From: Anaerolineae bacterium
GTDB taxonomy: Bacteria; Chloroflexota; Anaerolineae; Fen-1058
DNA length: 45,701 bases
Assembly (NCBI GenBank): GCA_003154115.1
Contig: PMCF01000354.1
Location: forward strand, 1 to 45,701
Direction of reading: 5' to 3'
Each line of letters starts with the position of its first letter. The stretch's first letter is position 1. The notes below the pieces were generated by a model. The model made no database searches. It was not told the origin of the DNA and saw nothing but the letters and a program-made list of their open reading frames with translations. The position numbers and the translations under genes are program-made. Shown one piece after another: positions 1 through 7,137 of this stretch.

Positions 1-121
1 GCCGTTGACTCACGACCGGCTGCCCCTCCTCCAACTGGGACATCGCCTCGGCAATCACTGCTCGCTTCCAGTACCTTCGGCGTGGTGTGGTATCCTCGGA
101 CACAGGCTCGCCTCCCCACAT
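1..121 (-). CDS. Possible 5' part of an unrecognised gene running off the left edge
   Basis: On the minus strand an ATG at 121-119 opens a frame with no stop to the window edge, giving about 40 residues. The translation is polar and includes YWKRAVIAEAMSQLEEGQ, which reads like real protein rather than random sequence. No Shine-Dalgarno is visible before the ATG and no family is recognised. It would be divergent from the aminopropyltransferase gene. It may equally be a chance open frame. Confidence 0.3.
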   Translation of the reverse strand, partial: MWGGEPVSEDTTPRRRYWKRAVIAEAMSQLEEGQPVVSQR

Positions 122-145
122 GACTGGGGAGATATTTTACCCAAG

Positions 146-176
146 AGTGGCCGAAACGAAGACTGAGGCCACTTTT
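146..176 (+). other. Weak hairpin followed by TTTT
   Basis: AGTGGCC (146-152) pairs with GGCCACT (167-173) across a 14-nt loop and is followed by TTTT ending at 176. It could be a weak terminator for something to the left, or part of the upstream control region of the gene at 243. The stem is short and the loop is large, so function is uncertain. Otherwise 122-242 holds only the -10 box described next. Confidence 0.25.
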
Positions 177-200
177 GCGTTATACTCCACGCTAGGCGAG

Positions 201-232
201 GTGACACTACTCAAACTAATTTCGATTATAAT
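201..232 (+). promoter_or_regulatory. Consensus -10 box upstream of the aminopropyltransferase gene
   Basis: A perfect TATAAT lies at 227-232. The best -35-like hexamer, GTGACA at 201-206, is 20 bp away, which is longer than usual. Transcription would start near 239, only about 4 nt before the chosen ATG at 243, so the mRNA would be leaderless or nearly so. No Shine-Dalgarno precedes that ATG, which fits. This is inference from spacing. Confidence 0.4.
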
Positions 233-242
233 ACCCGTCGCC

Positions 243-1829
243 ATGATCAACAACCAAGCCAGCATTCAGCCCTCAGCGGTCAGCCAGCGGAAGCTGCTCA
301 GCGCAGTGTTTCTGAGCGGCATGACCACCCTGGCGGTCGAACTCTCGGCCTTCCGGCTCTTCGCCCCCGTCTTCGGCACATCGAACTTGATCTCGGCCGT
401 GGTGATCGGCTTGATCCTGCTATATCTCTCCGCCGGCTATCTCATCGGCGGGCGCCTGGCCGACCGATCCCCTAACCCGATCACGTTTTATCGTCTCATC
501 GCGTGGGGCGCGTTCCTGGTCGGTCTCATTCCCTTCATCGCCTTGCCGCTGCTGCGCCTGGCGCGTGACAGTTTGCAGAACCTGGACGATTTGAACGTCG
601 CGTTGATCATCCTCGCTTTCGGTGTCACGCTGATTCTGTTCGCCGTGCCCGTCACGCTGTTGGGTTGCGTCTCGCCCTTCGCGGTGCGCCTGTCGATGCA
701 CCACGTCGAACAAGCGGGGCACGTTTCCGGTCGGCTGTATGCCGTCTCCACGTTGGGCAGCTTCATCGGCTCTTTCCTGCCCGAGCTTGTGCTGCTCGAT
801 CTCTTCGGCACACGCGGCACGTTCGTGGTCATGGCGCTCGTGCTGTTGAGCATCGCCCTGCTTTTTTTGGGCAAACGCGCGCTGACGCTGCTGTGGATGC
901 CGCTTGTTTTGATCGCGTTGCAACTGCTGTTTCCCGTCTCCTTCAGCCAGCTGAGCGGCACGATCTATCAGGGTGAATCCGGCTATAACTACATTCAAGT
1001 GGTGGAGCGCAATGGCACGCGCTATTTGCTCCTTAACGAAGGGCAAGGCATTCACTCGATCTACAATCCGCAGCAAATAGCGACCAATGGCACGTGGGAC
1101 TACTTCACCATCGCGCCGTTCTTCAACGCCCCGCCGTTCAAGCTCACGCAAGTCAAACGCCTGGCGATTGTCGGCCTGGCGGGCGGCTCGATTTCGCGCC
1201 TGTACTCCGAGATTTACGGCCCGCTGCCCATCGACGGGATCGAAATCGATCCGAAGATTGCCCAAGTAGGCCGCGATTACTTTGACATGAATCAACCCAA
1301 TCTCAACGTCATCATCGGCGATGGACGCGCCGCCCTGGCCAACTCGCCCTATCACTACGACGTCATCGCGCTCGACGCCTTCCGCGTGCCCTACATTCCG
1401 TGGCACCTGACCACGCGCGAATTCATGCAGGAACTGCGCGATCATCTTACCGACACCGGCGTCATCGCCATCAACGTCGGACGCACCCGCACCGATTATC
1501 AGATGGTCGACGCGATGGCACAGACCGCGGCCAGCGTGTTCCCTTCGGTCTACATCATCGACGTGCCGGGCACTTTCAACTCGATCGTCTACGCGACCAA
1601 CCAGCCCACCTCGTTCGATAACCTGCGCGCTAATCTGGATGCCAATCTGGCCGCCATGCCGCATCCCGTTCTACGCCATACCGCCGAACAAGCGTTAGCC
1701 AAACAGCGACCATTGAACCCTGACGCACTGATCTTCACCGACGACCGCGCCCCCGTCGAACGGCTGACGAATGAAATCATGCTGAACTTCTTGTTCGGCC
1801 TTGGTTCGGGAGAAATCAAACTACAATAA
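243..1829 (+). CDS. Membrane-fused spermidine synthase-like (polyamine aminopropyltransferase) protein
   Basis: This 528-residue protein joins an N-terminal membrane domain to a C-terminal SpeE-like methyltransferase-fold domain. Hydrophobic segments run from about residue 17 to 232. The catalytic-type half shows ESGYNYIQV (245-253), LNEGQGIHS (264-272), the nucleotide-loop variant GLAGGS (311-316), IEIDP (333-337) and GDGRAAL (359-365). True spermidine synthases carry a second acidic residue after the DVIALDAF strand (373-380); it is not obvious here, so the substrate may differ from decarboxylated SAM plus putrescine. The ATG at 243 is chosen over a GTG at 87 because the extra 52 residues lack family character and precede the -10 box at 227. 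The Lit-like gene follows after 16 nt and is probably co-transcribed. Confidence 0.8.
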   Translation: MINNQASIQPSAVSQRKLLSAVFLSGMTTLAVELSAFRLFAPVFGTSNLISAVVIGLILLYLSAGYLIGGRLADRSPNPITFYRLIAWGAFLVGLIPFIALPLLRLARDSLQNLDDLNVALIILAFGVTLILFAVPVTLLGCVSPFAVRLSMHHVEQAGHVSGRLYAVSTLGSFIGSFLPELVLLDLFGTRGTFVVMALVLLSIALLFLGKRALTLLWMPLVLIALQLLFPVSFSQLSGTIYQGESGYNYIQVVERNGTRYLLLNEGQGIHSIYNPQQIATNGTWDYFTIAPFFNAPPFKLTQVKRLAIVGLAGGSISRLYSEIYGPLPIDGIEIDPKIAQVGRDYFDMNQPNLNVIIGDGRAALANSPYHYDVIALDAFRVPYIPWHLTTREFMQELRDHLTDTGVIAINVGRTRTDYQMVDAMAQTAASVFPSVYIIDVPGTFNSIVYATNQPTSFDNLRANLDANLAAMPHPVLRHTAEQALAKQRPLNPDALIFTDDRAPVERLTNEIMLNFLFGLGSGEIKLQ

Positions 1830-1845
1830 CAGAAAGCACACTGAT

Positions 1846-2523
1846 ATGCTCAAAAAACTACTCATTCTCCTCATCACCCTCGTCATCCCGTTTCTTCTCG
1901 TTGTCGCGGCCATTCGCATTGTGGCGAATCCGTGGTTCATTCAATTCGAATACAACCGTCCTGACTTCCCGCCTGATCCCTACGGCTTTACGCTGGAGCA
2001 ACGTACCCCTCTCGGATTCGCCGGCTTATACTCCGTCGTTCCCGAAGGCGCAGGCATGATCGAGTTGGAACAAGCCAAACTCCCCAACGGCGAACCCGCT
2101 TTCCAGGCCCGCGAAATCAAACACATGCTCGACGTGCGCGTCCTAATGGGCAAGGTCTTCCCGCTGGCCCTCATCAGTGCCGCGCTGCTCATCGTCCTCG
2201 CGATCGTTTTTCGCAAGAACACTCATTTTCGAGACGTGATGCCGCAAGGGTTGGGAGCCGGATCGATCTTGACGCTCGTTTTGCTGATCGGCTTAATTGC
2301 TTACGTGCTGCTCAACTTCGATTCGTTCTTCCTGACGTTCCATCGCCTATTCTTCGAAGGCGACACCTTCATGTTCCGCTTCGACGACACGTTGATTCGC
2401 CTCTATCCCGAACAACTCTGGAGCGACGCCGCGATTCTCATCGGCGTATTGACCGGAGCGATGGCGGTGGGAGTGCTGGTAGCCAGTCGGTGGTGGGTGA
2501 AAAAAGTGAAGAGTGAAAAGTGA
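1846..2523 (+). CDS. Lit/DUF1461 (TIGR01906-type) integral membrane protein
   Basis: The 225-residue product has membrane segments at about 4-26, 105-122, 139-158 and 194-213. Between them is an extracytoplasmic region with the family motif EIKHMLDVR (His93) and, before the last segment, FLTFHRLFF (His166). DUF1461 proteins include the lipoprotein intramolecular transacylase Lit of Firmicutes, which moves an acyl chain on diacylated lipoproteins; two conserved histidines are central in that family. The role here is inferred, and a general membrane-protein label is safer. The ATG at 1846 is preferred to an upstream TTG at 1801 that would overlap the previous gene. The final codons and the stop (2521-2523) lie inside a heptamer repeat, so the C-terminal KKVKSEK is repeat-encoded. 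Confidence 0.7.
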   Translation: MLKKLLILLITLVIPFLLVVAAIRIVANPWFIQFEYNRPDFPPDPYGFTLEQRTPLGFAGLYSVVPEGAGMIELEQAKLPNGEPAFQAREIKHMLDVRVLMGKVFPLALISAALLIVLAIVFRKNTHFRDVMPQGLGAGSILTLVLLIGLIAYVLLNFDSFFLTFHRLFFEGDTFMFRFDDTLIRLYPEQLWSDAAILIGVLTGAMAVGVLVASRWWVKKVKSEK

Positions 2524-2546
2524 AGAGTGAAGAGTGAAGAGTGAAG
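2505..2546. repeat. Heptamer tandem repeat AGTGAAG, six units
   Basis: Six contiguous 7-bp units (2505, 2512, 2519, 2526, 2533, 2540); only the second differs (AGTGAAA). The array supplies the last codons and the stop of the Lit-like gene and runs up to the terminator hairpin at 2549. Confidence 0.9.
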
Positions 2547-2548
2547 CG

Positions 2549-2585
2549 CGCCGCCCCGATTAGATTCGATCGGGGCGGCGTTTTT
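2549..2585 (+). terminator. Intrinsic terminator after the aminopropyltransferase / Lit-like pair
   Basis: A perfect 12-bp GC-rich stem (2549-2560 with 2569-2580) encloses an 8-nt loop and is followed by TTTTT at 2581-2585. The U-run is present only in the plus-strand reading, so it terminates the upstream plus-strand genes rather than apgM, which ends at 2622 from the other side. Confidence 0.88.
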
Positions 2586-2621
2586 GAATCCGTGTAATCT
2601 GTGCGAATCCGTGTCCTACTT

Positions 2622-3830
2622 CTACGCGCCGAACTTGCCCAGGCGCTTGGCATACGCCAGCGCGAACATCATCAAATCGCTGGCGGGGAAGCGACCGAGC
2701 GCGCCCTTCAACGCTTCGGTTTCGCCGAAGACCTGGCACTCATCGCGGCGCGTGGCGCCCGGCGCCCACAACAACGTCGGCACGGGATGCCACGAGTGAC
2801 TCTTCAGCGCCCACGGCGTCGAGTGATCGCCGGTGACGATCAACACATCGGGCTTCAGCGCCAGCAAATTCGGCAGCGCCGCGTCCACACCTTCGATCAC
2901 CTTCGCCTTCGCTTCGAAGTCGCCGTCTTCGCCACGGCTGTCGGTGTATTTGATGTGCACGAAAAAGAAATCGTACTTGTCCCAGTTGTCGGCCACGGCC
3001 TTGAACTCATCTTCCGGCTTGCCGCCTTCAAACGAGATCACATCCATGCCGACGAGGCGCGCCACACCCTTGTACATGGGATACACGGCCACGCACGCCG
3101 AACGCAGAGCGAACGCATCGGGGAAGCGCGGCAGCTTAGGATATGAAGCGAAGCCGCGCAGCGTCAGCGCATTGGCGGGACGCTCATTCTTCAAAATCGC
3201 GCGCGCCTGCGCAATCCACTGATTGAACAACTCGGCAGTGTGTTCGGCTTCTGGCACGTGCGCCACGGCCGCCAGCGGCGGCGCTTTCTTTTGCGGATCG
3301 GTGTCGGCAATGTGACCATCCAGCCCTTCACCGCGCAAAATCACGCAGAAGCGATAGTCCTGTACCGGCTCGACAAAGACCTCAACGCCGGGCAGCGTAA
3401 TCGGGCGGAGTTTTTCCACCAATTCCACGCACTTCGAGGTAGGAATGCGGCCCGCGCGCCGGTCGACGATCACGTTGTTCTCGTCGACCGTGCAGAAGTT
3501 GCCGCGTGCCGCCACATCGTGCGGGCCTAATTCGAAGCCGATGCCCACCGACTCCAGCACGCCGCGCCCGATCACGTATTCGAACGGATCGTAACCAAAC
3601 AGTCCCAGGTGACCGGGGCCGCTGCCGGGCGTCACACCCGCGCCCGCCGGTTGGCTGAGGCCCAGATTGCCTTCCACGGCCAACCGATCGAGGTTGGGCG
3701 TCTGCGCATACTCCAATTCGGTCGGGCCATTGAGTTCACGCGGCAGGCCGCCCAAGCCGTCCATCACCAGCAAAACGATCTTGCTGTTGTTGGGGCTTAC
3801 CAATTCCTTCAATAGTTCAAAATCAGCCAT
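2622..3830 (-). CDS. apgM: 2,3-bisphosphoglycerate-independent phosphoglycerate mutase, archaeal type
   Basis: This 402-residue cytoplasmic enzyme interconverts 3- and 2-phosphoglycerate in glycolysis and gluconeogenesis. It belongs to the alkaline phosphatase superfamily (COG3635). Visible motifs are VMDGLGG (22-28, metal-binding Asp24), TPGSGPGHL (67-75, Ser70 as the likely phosphorylated nucleophile), IGRGVLESVG (87-96), VHIKYTDSRGEDGD (291-304) and GDHSTPW (334-340). In the 291-304 motif archaeal members usually have a His where this protein has Glu301; I take this as a bacterial-branch variant. The ATG at 3830 is preceded by GAGGAC at suitable spacing. The gene is divergent from yvcK, which places two central-carbon genes back to back. 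Confidence 0.93.
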   Translation of the reverse strand: MADFELLKELVSPNNSKIVLLVMDGLGGLPRELNGPTELEYAQTPNLDRLAVEGNLGLSQPAGAGVTPGSGPGHLGLFGYDPFEYVIGRGVLESVGIGFELGPHDVAARGNFCTVDENNVIVDRRAGRIPTSKCVELVEKLRPITLPGVEVFVEPVQDYRFCVILRGEGLDGHIADTDPQKKAPPLAAVAHVPEAEHTAELFNQWIAQARAILKNERPANALTLRGFASYPKLPRFPDAFALRSACVAVYPMYKGVARLVGMDVISFEGGKPEDEFKAVADNWDKYDFFFVHIKYTDSRGEDGDFEAKAKVIEGVDAALPNLLALKPDVLIVTGDHSTPWALKSHSWHPVPTLLWAPGATRRDECQVFGETEALKGALGRFPASDLMMFALAYAKRLGKFGA

Positions 3831-3907
3831 AGTGTCCTCGCAAGAGAAGATTTAGATACGGAGCCTTCAATCGATCAAGTAGGGCCGACAGCGCCACTAG
3901 TGGTCGG

Positions 3908-3936
3908 TTGATCGAGGTTAGCAAGTGCATTATACT
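3908..3936 (+). promoter_or_regulatory. Sigma70-type promoter for yvcK
   Basis: TTGATC (3908-3913) and TATACT (3931-3936) are separated by exactly 17 bp. The predicted start near 3943 would give a leader of about 14 nt before the ATG at 3957. It lies in the divergent interval shared with apgM. Confidence 0.6.
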
Positions 3937-3956
3937 TAAGTCGGCAGAGACACGCA

Positions 3957-5321
3957 ATGTCTCAGAAATGGATAATGATGGTTCAACAAGCAACTCCCTC
4001 TAAAACAACACCACGCCCCAAATTCTGGCAGCGTCTGCGCGCCGACGCCAACTGGAAGTGGCTCACGCCCGGTATCGGCGTGAAGCGCTGGATCATACTC
4101 TGCTTGTTTGGCGTGACCCTGATCTCGCTCGGCCTCGCGTTCGTGCTGGTTGACATCTATCGTAGTGCTGACTTGACGGGTGTGGCCTATTACTTGACTC
4201 TGCAATTTCTGCCGCGTCTCGCACGTGCGTTGATCGTCGGCACGGTGGGCATTGCGGCGCTATCCATGGCGGCCTACAAACTCAGCCGATCGATCCTCGC
4301 ACCTTTTACGCGCCCGGGCGGCAAACCGGTGGCGCAAGCGCTGGTCGAACACCGGCAGCGCGAACGCGGCCCGAAGGTGGTGGCGATTGGCGGCGGCACG
4401 GGCTTGTCCACGCTCCTGCGGGGGCTGAAACACTACACCTCGAACATCACAGCCATCGTCACCGTGGCCGACGACGGCGGATCGAGTGGGCGCTTGCGGC
4501 GCGAGCTGGGTGTGCTGCCCCCCGGCGATTTTCGTAACTGCCTGGCCGCCCTGGCCGATGACGAATCACTGACGACGCAGCTGTTTCAATATCGTTTTGC
4601 ACCCACGCAAAAAGACCTGGACGGGCACGCGTTGGGCAACTTGTTCATCACGGCGATGGCCGATCTGTCCGGCTCGTTCGAACAGGCTTTAATTGAGAGC
4701 AGCCGCGTGCTGGCGATTACGGGCCGCATCTTGCCCAGCACCTTGAACGATGTGACCCTCTGCGCCGAGGTCCGCAACGGCCACGGGTTGGAACACGTCG
4801 AAGGTGAATCGGCGATTACGCATTTCGGAGGCGCGATCGAACGCGTGTATCTCCAACCCGATCAGGTCCGCGCCTATCCTGAAACGATTCGCGCCATTCT
4901 CGACGCCGATTTGATCGTGCTGGGCCCGGGCAGTTTATACACCAGCATCCTGCCCAATCTGCTGATCACTTCGCTGCCCGAAGCCCTGCGCGCCAGCCGG
5001 GCCTTGAAGCTGTACATTTGTAACGTCGCCACGCAGCACGGTGAAACTGACGGGTATAATGTGCACGATCACATCGCTGCGCTCGAGAAGCATATCGGCA
5101 CGAACATCATCGACGTCGTCCTGTCCAATGCGCGCACCGATATTAGATGGGTGAATGCGCCGGAAGGCGTGGGTGAGATTGTGCGCACTCTCACGCTGGA
5201 CGGCCCACCCCGCATCATGGCCGCCGATGTGATCGATGAAGCGCGCCCGTGGCGGCATGATTCCGCTAAACTGGCTCAAGCCGTCATGCAAACCTATCAT
5301 GAAGTGTTATGGGGAGAATAA
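3957..5321 (+). CDS. yvcK: YvcK/CofD-like gluconeogenesis factor with an N-terminal membrane anchor
   Basis: The 454-residue protein has two hydrophobic segments (about 43-65 and 90-107) followed by a YvcK domain starting with KVVAIGGGTGLSTLL (140-154), then VADDGGSSGRLRRELG (170-185), PPGDFRNCLAALAD (188-201) and the LGPGSLYTSILPN strand. YvcK proteins bind UDP-sugars and support growth on gluconeogenic carbon and cell-envelope synthesis; the fold resembles the CofD 2-phospho-L-lactate transferase. The membrane-anchored form is a known variant in several phyla. Alternative ATGs at 3975 and 3978 cannot be excluded, since no clear Shine-Dalgarno distinguishes them. The glycosidase-like gene follows after 7 nt, suggesting an operon. 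Confidence 0.88.
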   Translation: MSQKWIMMVQQATPSKTTPRPKFWQRLRADANWKWLTPGIGVKRWIILCLFGVTLISLGLAFVLVDIYRSADLTGVAYYLTLQFLPRLARALIVGTVGIAALSMAAYKLSRSILAPFTRPGGKPVAQALVEHRQRERGPKVVAIGGGTGLSTLLRGLKHYTSNITAIVTVADDGGSSGRLRRELGVLPPGDFRNCLAALADDESLTTQLFQYRFAPTQKDLDGHALGNLFITAMADLSGSFEQALIESSRVLAITGRILPSTLNDVTLCAEVRNGHGLEHVEGESAITHFGGAIERVYLQPDQVRAYPETIRAILDADLIVLGPGSLYTSILPNLLITSLPEALRASRALKLYICNVATQHGETDGYNVHDHIAALEKHIGTNIIDVVLSNARTDIRWVNAPEGVGEIVRTLTLDGPPRIMAADVIDEARPWRHDSAKLAQAVMQTYHEVLWGE

Positions 5322-5328
5322 ATAAGCG

Positions 5329-6552
5329 ATGTCTACGAATCATTCACGCCGAGATGTATTGAAACTGATCGGAGTCACCGGCGCGGCGCTGGCTGCGTCG
5401 GAAGTGTACACGGCATTTTCTGGCCAGGCCAGCGTCGAAGCCGCTTCTTCCATCACGCCGCTGCTGCGCTATTACTCGGCCGATGCCCGGAATAATGTGG
5501 TGGTGAAGAACAAACGCCGCGCCATGTTGTCCAGCCACGTCTATCCCAAAGCGACTTTCGTGCGCGACAGTTTCTACGGCCCGCTGGCGCTGAATGACGT
5601 CAACCTGGGCGCGGATTGTTATCGCTGGTTTGCCGAGACCCAGAACCCAAATACGGGACAGATTCGCTGCGCGGTGCCGTTCGATCCCAAGAATGAATTC
5701 CTCTTTCAAATCTGGGACGATGATTCATCACTGTTGTTTGTCATCTGGGCCGCCTGGTTGAAGCGCAATCGCGTCACGATCGATCAGGCCATGGTCGAAC
5801 GAGCCTGGACATTCATCAAGACCCACCTGCGGAATGATTTCCATCTCACGCCCGCGCAACCCTTCTGTTACTGGGCCGACACTGTGCAGTTCGACACGCC
5901 GGAGCGGGTGGCGCACAATCAGGGGCTGTACGTGGTTGCCGTGCGCTCGATGCTGGAACACGGCTGGGGCAACGTCGTCGCCGCCGATGTCGATCGGGCC
6001 CGCGCCCGCTACGCCGAATTCTATCGCCCCGCTTTGGGCAGCCTGACCCTCGGCAAAGATTCATGGTGGGCGGACAAGCTCGACATCTCGACCGTGTTCC
6101 CCGAATTCTTGCTGCGCTGGCTGTACCAGGAAACCGCCCTGCCCGATGAAGCGATCCGTAACACGGTCGATCATTTGGTGCAGGTGGGCAGCGTCACCAA
6201 AGCCGATAAAACGCTGGCCGGCCTCAAGGTCATCTGCGCGCCCGATGGCTCTTTCCTGCCCCCCGCGCGCTTCGCGGTGCCCAGCCTGAACGATCCGGGG
6301 CATTATCAAAACGGCGGCTACTGGCCGATGTATACCTTGATTGCTCTGGCGCTGCGCTACAAGCTCGCCCCCGATCCCGCTCTGAAAGCGCGTATCGAAA
6401 CGCTCGTGCGGGCTGAGCTGGCGCAAGATCGCCGCTCCAAGGAAATCATCATCCTTGCGCCGGGCGTCGAGGGCGCGACCGATCCCAATCGTTCGGGCTA
6501 CACCTGGAACTCCTTGATTGCGCCGGCTCTGAAGTGGGCGGGCGTCGCTTAG
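5329..6552 (+). CDS. Tat-exported six-hairpin glycosidase-like protein
   Basis: The 407-residue protein starts with a twin-arginine signal (SRRDVLKLIG, Arg7-Arg8, then a hydrophobic run to about residue 24), so export in folded form is expected. The mature part reads as an alpha/alpha toroid: RDSFYGPLALND and IWDDDSSLLF near the front resemble glucoamylase or glycogen-debranching folds (GH15/six-hairpin clan). The paired acidic residues in the IWDDD segment are candidate active-site residues, but I cannot assign catalytic residues or substrate. GGGGAG in the end of yvcK lies about 12 nt upstream of the ATG. A catabolic or remodelling role on exported glycan is inference only. Confidence 0.6.
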   Translation: MSTNHSRRDVLKLIGVTGAALAASEVYTAFSGQASVEAASSITPLLRYYSADARNNVVVKNKRRAMLSSHVYPKATFVRDSFYGPLALNDVNLGADCYRWFAETQNPNTGQIRCAVPFDPKNEFLFQIWDDDSSLLFVIWAAWLKRNRVTIDQAMVERAWTFIKTHLRNDFHLTPAQPFCYWADTVQFDTPERVAHNQGLYVVAVRSMLEHGWGNVVAADVDRARARYAEFYRPALGSLTLGKDSWWADKLDISTVFPEFLLRWLYQETALPDEAIRNTVDHLVQVGSVTKADKTLAGLKVICAPDGSFLPPARFAVPSLNDPGHYQNGGYWPMYTLIALALRYKLAPDPALKARIETLVRAELAQDRRSKEIIILAPGVEGATDPNRSGYTWNSLIAPALKWAGVA

Positions 6553-6576
6553 AATAAGCGCGGTCTAAACTCGGCG

Positions 6577-6604
6577 TTGATTCTGGGAAAAACGGGAGTA
6601 CAAT
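6577..6604 (+). promoter_or_regulatory. Promoter for the 64-residue protein gene
   Basis: TTGATT (6577-6582) and TACAAT (6599-6604) are spaced by 16 bp. An ATG at 6603 overlaps this -10 box, so the downstream ATG at 6651 with AAGGAGG in front is the real start. Confidence 0.6.
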
Positions 6605-6650
6605 GAAAGCAGAGCGGCCTGGAATCACCTTCACTCTCAAGGAGGCAGCC

Positions 6651-6845
6651 ATGCTACACATTGATCTCACGCTGGATGAGCGTACCCTGATGGAAGAAAT
6701 GCTGGACGCATACCTGACCGATCTGCGCGGCGAGATCAGCGCGACCCACAGCCACGAATACAAAGAGGGTCTTAAACAGCGCGAATTACTCCTGCGCAAG
6801 ATCATCGCCGCTGTGCATGAGGCGAAAGAGGTGGAAGCCGCCTAA
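6651..6845 (+). CDS. Small conserved-looking acidic protein of unknown function
   Basis: The start ATG at 6651 is preceded by AAGGAGG at ideal spacing and by a promoter at 6577-6604, which makes a real 64-residue gene likely. The product is charged and almost certainly helical: DLTLDERTLMEEMLDAYL, then DLRGEISATHSHEYKEGL, then a Lys/Arg/Glu-rich second helix. This pattern resembles a widespread short uncharacterised protein type with two helices, but no function is known to me. It has no signal peptide, membrane segment or cysteines. It stands alone between the glycosidase-like gene and the SDR gene. Confidence 0.75.
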   Translation: MLHIDLTLDERTLMEEMLDAYLTDLRGEISATHSHEYKEGLKQRELLLRKIIAAVHEAKEVEAA

Positions 6846-6887
6846 CGCGCGATCCCCAGCACAACACTCAGCGCCTTTAGTAACCCG

Positions 6888-6942
6888 ACCGGATTTCTCG
6901 GCCATTCTGCGGCAGGCAGGATGCGCGGTGGGGAAATCCGGT
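6888..6942. repeat. Degenerate copy of the GAAACCGGGTTTC-type inverted repeat element
   Basis: ACCGGATTTC (6888-6897) and GAAATCCGGT (6933-6942) form a perfect 10-bp inverted repeat across a 35-nt spacer. The layout matches the elements at 8090-8150 and 44813-44874, with A for G substitutions. It lies in the interval between the small gene and the SDR gene. Confidence 0.6.
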
Positions 6943-6958
6943 TTCGTTTTCCGCAAGA

Positions 6959-6987
6959 TTGGTGAAGCCCGCGTTTCATGCTACACT
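6959..6987 (+). promoter_or_regulatory. Probable extended -10 promoter for the SDR gene
   Basis: TTGGTG (6959-6964), 17-bp spacer, TACACT (6982-6987) with an extended TGC just before it (6979-6981). The predicted start near 6994 would put the palindromic element at 7000-7098 in the 5' leader of the SDR mRNA. The -35 is weak. Confidence 0.45.
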
Positions 6988-6999
6988 CAAAGAGAAGTT

Positions 7000-7098
7000 G
7001 CTCATGTCGGTTTCGAGGTGATGCTCCCGGCGGATGTGACCATCCGCCGCTGGATTTAGCAATCCAGCGAGAGCGCTTCACCTCCGAGGCCACATGAG
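7000..7098. repeat. Palindromic element family P1, intergenic copy
   Basis: About 99 bp with nested symmetry. The outer arms begin GCTCATGT and end ACATGAGC, imperfectly paired over about 22 bp. Two perfect inner hairpins sit side by side: CGGCGGATG/CATCCGCCG (7028-7036 with 7041-7049) and GCTGGATT/AATCCAGC (about 7049-7067). The inner hairpins and flanking ATGCTCCCGG and GAGCG blocks match the copy inside the glycosyltransferase gene at 18118-18238. Confidence 0.8.
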
Positions 7099-7137
7099 CC
7101 ATAGAAGTAACTCACATTCCAGCTCAACGAGGTTGAC

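Noticed and set aside
420-1664. 414-residue open frame on the minus strand
   Set aside because: It is antisense to the aminopropyltransferase gene, is rich in Arg, Gln, Asp and His as expected from a reverse-complement shadow, and has no recognisable domain.
7000-7098. Riboswitch upstream of the SDR gene
   Set aside because: The nested hairpins recur inside an unrelated coding gene at 18118-18238, so they are better explained as a dispersed element.
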